Below are positions 58,872-64,000 of a stretch of DNA of 64,000 nucleotides, one piece after another. The notes under the pieces were generated by a model. The model was not told the DNA's origin and made no database searches. It saw only the letters and a list, made by a program, of their open reading frames with translations. The stretch's first letter is position 1. Every line of letters starts with the position of its first letter. A program made the translations under genes and the position numbers. The stretch covers positions 1 through 64,000 of the forward strand of contig CAZFEL010000003.1 of NCBI GenBank assembly GCA_964517675.1. Reading direction: 5' to 3'. Origin of the DNA: Asbonarchaeum sp964517675 (GTDB lineage Archaea; Nanohalarchaeota; Nanosalinia; Nanosalinales; Nanoanaerosalinaceae).

Positions 58872-60858
58872 GGGTTCCGAGGAACGAACTGATCCGATCA
58901 AGCAGGCCGGGGCGGTCCTCGGCGATGACTACATGGGCCCTCATGCCTTTTTGCTTGTGCTGTGGCAGGGAGCAGTGGAGGTTGAGACGTCCTGGTTCGG
59001 CAGGGGTGACGAAGGTCCCGCTGACCCGTCCTTGTCCCTGTACCTCGACGTTGAACATGCCCATCGGATAGATGTCCGTCGGGAGACCATGGAGCATCCA
59101 CTGGTGCCGGATCTCGTCTTGATTCTCTAAGACGACGGTCACGCGGGTGCACGGTTCGAAGCGGAATTCGTCCTGTGAGTAGCCATATGCCTGCCCGGGC
59201 TCTGCGAACTCCTCACCGGCTTTCACGACGACCCGCTCCTTCCCGCGGAGGCCGTCACAGCCCTGTGGGAGTGTGTCGAGGTTCTCATTAACGACGTTGC
59301 CGTCCTCGACCATGCGCATACGCGTCGCCGGCATCCGCCCGACGGCGGTCCTGTTGTTGGTGACATCGGGCAGCGGTGTGATGTTGCCGAAGGTCTCCTG
59401 GTCCAGTGACGGGAAGTACGGTATCTCGCCCTGCTGGAACTCCTCGCTGAAGAACCGTGAGATATCGGTAGCGGTCTCGGGAATCCCCTTCTCGTCGACG
59501 TAGTCCTCATAGACGATCATATTGATCATCCCACCGGGTGCGATGCCGTCGTTGGTCATACCCTTCTTGCGGCGGTCGTGGAGGATCCAGTTACCCTCCC
59601 CGTAGGAATTGAGACCGTTGACGGTCGTGTTGAGGACGATATCGGCCCGCTGCGCTGGGGCGATGTCGATGACATCGCGCTGTCGGGGGTCGATCGGTAC
59701 CCCGTCTTCCTCGATGACTGTCACCTTGTGCCCGTGCGGATGGAGCGCGATGGCGCCCTTGCCGACGTTCACCGTCCGTAGCCGATAGCGCTCGTTCCGC
59801 TCGACCGGTATGATGGACTCCCGGATCGTGTAGGGGAACGAACGACCGTTGAGGAGGAAGTAATCGGCCTGGGCGTCGGTTACGTCGTATTCCCTGTGGA
59901 TCTCCTTCGACAGGCGCCGGGTGTCGTTGTACTGCTTTGGGATCTCGTGGAGCTCCTTATCAATGCTCTGGTAGACGAGATCATATTCGGCCTTGAATTG
60001 CTCCTCGACGGCCTCTGAGGGGTTCCTGACCTTCCCAGCGCCGATGTTCAAGGTCTGGACGGTATTGTTTGGCCGTTCCTCCTCGACGACGAACATGCCG
60101 TTGAGCCCCATGGAGCCGTGGATGTTGGGGACGACATTGCACTGATAGAACATGCTCCCTGACGTCTTGGGCTGTATCTCGTACGTCCGGCTCTCGCCCG
60201 GTTGGATGGGCTTCTCGCTGATTTGTGGGATGCCGTTGTTGCCGCTGCCGTTCACGGCGGACTTGTGGTCCACGCCGTGGAGATTGAGGGTGTGTGGCAT
60301 ATAGTGGGTGTTCTCGATCTCGATCGTGACCTGGTCGCCTTCCTCCACCCTGATGGACGGGCTGGGCGGGCGGATCAGCTGGTCGGCCTTCGATCCCGCA
60401 TCCAGCATCCCCCGTGTCTTCGGGGCGAAGGTCCAGAATGCGGGGCTGATACCTGGTGCTATCTCGTGACGCGTGTCGTTCTCCTGGAACTCGTTGATAC
60501 CGGTTATCTCGAGTCTGATTTGGATTTCATCCGGGTCGCCGTCATCGTCACGGTCGTTCCGCTTGACGACCGCATCGCGGGCCAGTCCGGTCTGTCTGAG
60601 GACATCATCCTGGATGTTGTTCGTCCCCTTGACGACGGAGGCGATGACGTTCGGGTTGTCGGGACTGCACCGCTGTGATGGCTTTATCTTGACGCCATCG
60701 ATGACATCGCCTTTTTTCCAGGTGTTGGTCGTCGGGCCACAGACCTCATTCTCGAACTCGGCCATCGGTGTCTGGCCCTCGGCAGGATGGCCGCCGGCGA
60801 GTGCGGTGAGAAGCACGACCGAGATGACGATCAGGGCTGTACGGTACCGGATGTTCAT
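58864..60858 (-). CDS. Multicopper-oxidase-family protein with altered copper sites
   Basis: A 664-residue exported protein: signal peptide (about 1-25), then cupredoxin domains. The copper motifs are recognisable but altered. HTLNLHG stands for HxxHWHG, FYQCNVVPNIHGSMGLNG for FYHCH...GMxG, LHPHGH is intact, and LNLHCSLPQHKQKGM stands for HCHxxxHxxxGM. Three of the eight usual trinuclear His are thus Asn, Gln/Asn or Ser. A type-1 copper (Cys, His, Met) may remain. It may be an electron carrier or a nitrite-reductase-like protein rather than an oxygen-reducing oxidase. ATG 60858 fits the TATA. Confidence 0.78.
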   Translation of the reverse strand: MNIRYRTALIVISVVLLTALAGGHPAEGQTPMAEFENEVCGPTTNTWKKGDVIDGVKIKPSQRCSPDNPNVIASVVKGTNNIQDDVLRQTGLARDAVVKRNDRDDDGDPDEIQIRLEITGINEFQENDTRHEIAPGISPAFWTFAPKTRGMLDAGSKADQLIRPPSPSIRVEEGDQVTIEIENTHYMPHTLNLHGVDHKSAVNGSGNNGIPQISEKPIQPGESRTYEIQPKTSGSMFYQCNVVPNIHGSMGLNGMFVVEEERPNNTVQTLNIGAGKVRNPSEAVEEQFKAEYDLVYQSIDKELHEIPKQYNDTRRLSKEIHREYDVTDAQADYFLLNGRSFPYTIRESIIPVERNERYRLRTVNVGKGAIALHPHGHKVTVIEEDGVPIDPRQRDVIDIAPAQRADIVLNTTVNGLNSYGEGNWILHDRRKKGMTNDGIAPGGMINMIVYEDYVDEKGIPETATDISRFFSEEFQQGEIPYFPSLDQETFGNITPLPDVTNNRTAVGRMPATRMRMVEDGNVVNENLDTLPQGCDGLRGKERVVVKAGEEFAEPGQAYGYSQDEFRFEPCTRVTVVLENQDEIRHQWMLHGLPTDIYPMGMFNVEVQGQGRVSGTFVTPAEPGRLNLHCSLPQHKQKGMRAHVVIAEDRPGLLDRISSFLGTLI

Positions 60859-61469
60859 GGTGACTGTTTCCTGAGGCAAGATTATAATATGTTACGCCGC
60901 GCCCGTGGAAAGGTTCCTTATGTGGAAGAACAGGAGAATGGAAGGGAGGAGACGCCCCGCCTTCCCCTTGCCGGCCGCGGAGTTATGACCGGCGGTTGTT
61001 CGCTTCCCATCGGACCCGCGTGTGCGGACTGGGAGATGCGGGTTATCGGGCGTCCTCCCTATGTCCCCGTCCTTTGCTCTTCGGCTCGGGGACTTTGCGG
61101 TTGACGGGTTGACGGGGCGTTTCCAGACTGCCTGATGACCCTCTACATTTTTAAACGTGACTGTCTACTTGCCTGTCTCCGGTCCATCAGCCTGCGAGAA
61201 GATCCGGTCCCCGGAGCGGTCCCGACGGCCGGATTAGAAGTATTGTCATTCCCTGCTTTTAACTGTTCCGGCGAACCCCTACATGTCGTACATTGCGCCC
61301 AAGACAACCCTTATATATCGGGGAACCCCATTCACGCACAACGGGAAAGGCTCCTTGCGGGGGAAGCACTGGTGAGCCTAGAAGACCACGACTCGGGGGA
61401 CACGTTGAAGACTGGTTCTTCTATCATGACCCATCCGCTTTGCCTGAGAGGAGTCCGAGAGGGTGACAA
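60859..61469. other. Long intergenic region with possible structured leader
   Basis: About 610 bp with no supported gene. Three TATA-like boxes face right: TTTTTAAAC (about 61146), CTTTTAAC (about 61255) and TTATATATC (61312-61320). The last would start a transcript near 61340, leaving about 130 nt before the ATG at 61470. That leader contains AGGCTC ... GAGCCT. It may be an untranslated leader or a small RNA. Confidence 0.5.
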
Positions 61470-64000
61470 ATGAGTATGAAGACAGTCGAAGACTACCGTG
61501 AAAATCCTGAGGCACGGCATGAAAAAGAGATTGAATGGCTCAAACAGGGCAAGGAACTGGATTCTGCCTACCTGGCTGAGGAGTTCGACCTCAGCCAGAG
61601 CACGGCGCGAGATGACCTCGCCACGCTCAGAGAGGACCTCGGCCTGAAGCCGGAGATGGGTGACAACGGTCGGCATGTCTATTCGCTGCCGGTCGATGAT
61701 CCTTCGTATCTCGAGAAATCCGAATACCATGACCCCGATGATGTCGCGAACTACCTCCACGGGGAGGCCTCAGGATTCCACCGCGATATCAACAACCGCG
61801 AGTGGGAGGAGAAAGAATCCATGACCCTCCTCGCGATGTCCGAGCTCGGCTGGGGCACGAAATTCTCCAGTGAGGAGGCAGTCGATGCACTCGCGTACAA
61901 GCTCGATGAGAAGGTCGATGCCGGGGAACTTGACCCCGAGGAGAACTTCGGCATCGTCATGGACGGCGGCGTCTTGCCCCGCATCTCGAAGTGGAACTAC
62001 AAGACCGCCCGCCACGCGTACAGAGCACTCGCGGAATGGGATGGGAACGAGGAAGACGCTGACTTCGAGGAGCTACGAGATCCTGAGAAGCTGGCGGACT
62101 ACCTCGAGGACGACACACTTCCCGAGGATCCGGACCAGCGAGCAGAGTTCCTCGAGGGGGTCCAGGAGAAGATGGAATCCGTCCTGGATGGCAACGAGAA
62201 GATGCTGACCAACTTCCAGGAGGCAGCACAGTACGCTGACGAACAGGTCGATAAGATATACGACGCACTCGATCACGAGGCCGAGCTGTACGTCCAGATG
62301 GGCGAGCAGGACGAGGCCAATATCGAGGACATGGAGGAGCTGAAGATCCAGGAGCTGACCGATGAGGTCGAGGAACGAATGGAGACCCTCCAGGAGAAGA
62401 TCGACTCGCGGAACGACGTCCTCCAGTCCATGTCACATGAGCTCGAGGAGGCAGACGGTGCCTACGACGAGCTCAAGCAGGACATCGAGGCACACCTCGC
62501 GGAGGACAGGGACCCCCGCGAGCTCGATCTCGAGGAGTACGACGTCGACAGCACCGATGTCAGCACGTACGAGGACGTCCTCGAGGAACAGGAGGACCTC
62601 CTCAGAGAGATCCGCGAGCTCGAGCACAACCGGAACGCGATGCTCGTCGAGAAGGCCTTCGGCGAGGCGGCGAACTGGGGCAACAGGAAATACCTTCCCC
62701 CGGACAAGTCCGTCCTCGCCCGCAAGCTCGCCGAGCTCGAGTACGAGGAATACTACCACCAGATCGGCAACGTCGAGGAGCTCGGCCGGGAGTCGGACGT
62801 CACCAGCTTCGACGTCGGTGGCTTCGATGTCGACCTGGCCCACAAGCTCCACTACACCGACACGCCGCTGAAGACAGGGTTCAAGAAAGAAAAGCGGAAG
62901 TACCGAGACAGGCAGGATGAGGATGCTGACCTGTTCCTCACCGGCCATCACGGACCGTTCAAGGCCCAGCAGTTCGTCCACGGTCGTGGCGAGGACGAGA
63001 ACGACCACACATGGATGGTCCAGCTGTCCACGTTTATGGACCCCGAGCTGCTCGAGGAGTATGGTCTCGATGAGGGCCTGACCCAGCTGCAGGACGTCAA
63101 GCGGATGGGCAAGGGCCTCTTTGACTCGACGGTCTCCCTGATCAACCTGACGGTCGAGGAAGGACCTGACGGCGAGATGCGCAAGCGGTTCAACATCGAG
63201 GGCTGGGACGGCGAGTACCTCAAGGAGCTCGGCGAACAGCTCGACGGTAAGAAAATCCCCGGTCAGGACCTCGCTGACACGGACGACAAACAGCACATCG
63301 TGGCCCGGGGTGACGACCAGATCGGGGCCCAGCACAGCATGAAGTTCCTCTACGAGCCGCTGACCGAAGAGGTCATCGCGGAGGACGTCCACAACGTCAA
63401 CGAGTGGATGGACGATCTGGACGGCGACACGACAATCATCGAGGTCGGGGACGCCTTCCAGGGCACGGACATCTACGAGGGCCAGCAGGAGGAAGGCTCG
63501 ATGTATCTCGGGATGGAGGAGCTCGATCTCAAGTCAGCGATCGTCTCCGTCTTCGAGGATACCGACATCGAGTTCGACTCGAAGGATGAGTTCTACGACT
63601 TCATCGCCGACGCGGACCTCGACGACGAGACGATGATGGCCCTGGATTATGCGGACCACCGTGACAAGCGCCAGGTCCCTGTCAACAACATCTCGAAGCA
63701 GGGCGAGCTGGTCGATGAGCTGCTTGTGGACAACTACGAGGAACTGATCGACCGCGGGGCGGACATGATCCTCGTGGACGGCAACCATTACAACGACAAC
63801 ATGGATGGCATGAGCGAGAGCGAGCGGCTGCTCGAGATCTTCGACAGTGAGTATGAGGGTGATATCATGACCGGCGAGGGCAACCACGACGGCGATGGCA
63901 CATTCTACCTCGAAGGGGACGATGGTGACTCCCTCCAGGTCCGTGCCAAGCACCGCCCGACCGGACGTGGGGCAGAGACGGTCGATAAGATCCTCGACCA
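61470..64000 (+). CDS. Large HTH/coiled-coil protein with phosphoesterase-like end (partial)
   Basis: At least 843 residues; runs off the window. The N-terminus has an HTH (SAYLAEEFDLSQSTARDDLA) like DeoR/WYL regulators, followed by an unknown region, a coiled coil (about 280-390), and a C-terminal region with VGDAF, VDGNHYND and GEGNHDGD, which look like calcineurin-type metal motifs. It may be a DNA-related phosphoesterase. ATG 61470 has GGTGA as ribosome site. Confidence 0.65.
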   Translation, partial: MSMKTVEDYRENPEARHEKEIEWLKQGKELDSAYLAEEFDLSQSTARDDLATLREDLGLKPEMGDNGRHVYSLPVDDPSYLEKSEYHDPDDVANYLHGEASGFHRDINNREWEEKESMTLLAMSELGWGTKFSSEEAVDALAYKLDEKVDAGELDPEENFGIVMDGGVLPRISKWNYKTARHAYRALAEWDGNEEDADFEELRDPEKLADYLEDDTLPEDPDQRAEFLEGVQEKMESVLDGNEKMLTNFQEAAQYADEQVDKIYDALDHEAELYVQMGEQDEANIEDMEELKIQELTDEVEERMETLQEKIDSRNDVLQSMSHELEEADGAYDELKQDIEAHLAEDRDPRELDLEEYDVDSTDVSTYEDVLEEQEDLLREIRELEHNRNAMLVEKAFGEAANWGNRKYLPPDKSVLARKLAELEYEEYYHQIGNVEELGRESDVTSFDVGGFDVDLAHKLHYTDTPLKTGFKKEKRKYRDRQDEDADLFLTGHHGPFKAQQFVHGRGEDENDHTWMVQLSTFMDPELLEEYGLDEGLTQLQDVKRMGKGLFDSTVSLINLTVEEGPDGEMRKRFNIEGWDGEYLKELGEQLDGKKIPGQDLADTDDKQHIVARGDDQIGAQHSMKFLYEPLTEEVIAEDVHNVNEWMDDLDGDTTIIEVGDAFQGTDIYEGQQEEGSMYLGMEELDLKSAIVSVFEDTDIEFDSKDEFYDFIADADLDDETMMALDYADHRDKRQVPVNNISKQGELVDELLVDNYEELIDRGADMILVDGNHYNDNMDGMSESERLLEIFDSEYEGDIMTGEGNHDGDGTFYLEGDDGDSLQVRAKHRPTGRGAETVDKILD

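Overview
The window looks like DNA from a halophilic (salt-in) archaeon. Its chromosomal proteins are very rich in Asp and Glu. Many genes have a TATA-like box about 25 bp before the start codon and almost no leader, as archaeal leaderless mRNAs do. ProRS is of the archaeal/eukaryotic type, with a zinc domain and a C-terminal Tyr, and Mre11 and Rad50 form an operon. I cannot name the lineage from sequence alone. No rRNA gene, CRISPR array or insertion sequence was found.

Positions 1 to about 30,200 are an integrated virus-like element. A tyrosine integrase (429-1394, + strand) faces a roughly 28 kb block coded almost entirely on the minus strand. The structural module (1.4-17.4 kb) has two paralogous two-helix coat-like proteins, a 1096-residue LamG-domain surface protein, many small membrane proteins, a 1137-residue RG-rich protein and a P-loop ATPase. 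This set resembles spindle-shaped archaeal viruses. One member of the operon looks like ribosomal protein uL29. The 17.7-29.8 kb part has a serine recombinase, an AbrB-type regulator behind a palindromic operator, a HerA-like ATPase with a coiled-coil arm, and a tightly overlapping array of about 30 tiny genes. At least ten of these carry paired Cys zinc motifs. The tiny genes are joined by recurring stop/ribosome-site/start cassettes. Two tRNA-like RNAs lie at 27,770-28,079.

From 29.8 to 30.8 kb the element ends in a cluster of hairpins and short direct repeats. These abut a carbamate kinase gene that lacks its C-terminal third and carries two frameshifts.

The next 12 kb (30.9-42.4 kb, + strand) is a catabolic cluster: two isochorismatase-family amidases, an NCS2 nucleobase permease, an ion-transporter-superfamily carrier, a CodA-type deaminase, a barbiturase/cyanuric-acid-hydrolase family enzyme, and FdrA, YlbE and YlbF homologues. 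FdrA/YlbE/YlbF form the phosphorolytic carbamoyltransferase of anaerobic oxalurate breakdown. I infer that the archaeon opens a pyrimidine or triazine ring and moves the carbamoyl group to phosphate. Carbamate kinase would be the ATP-making last step, and here it appears broken.

The rest (42.4-64 kb) is chromosomal: a CMP-kinase-like protein, a membrane-anchored ArsR regulator, a histidine phosphatase, an aldehyde dehydrogenase, DUF433, MscL, a class-III aminotransferase, Rad50/Mre11, ProRS with repeated copies of its 3' end downstream, a DoxX-like protein, a degenerate multicopper oxidase and a large HTH/coiled-coil protein that runs off the window.
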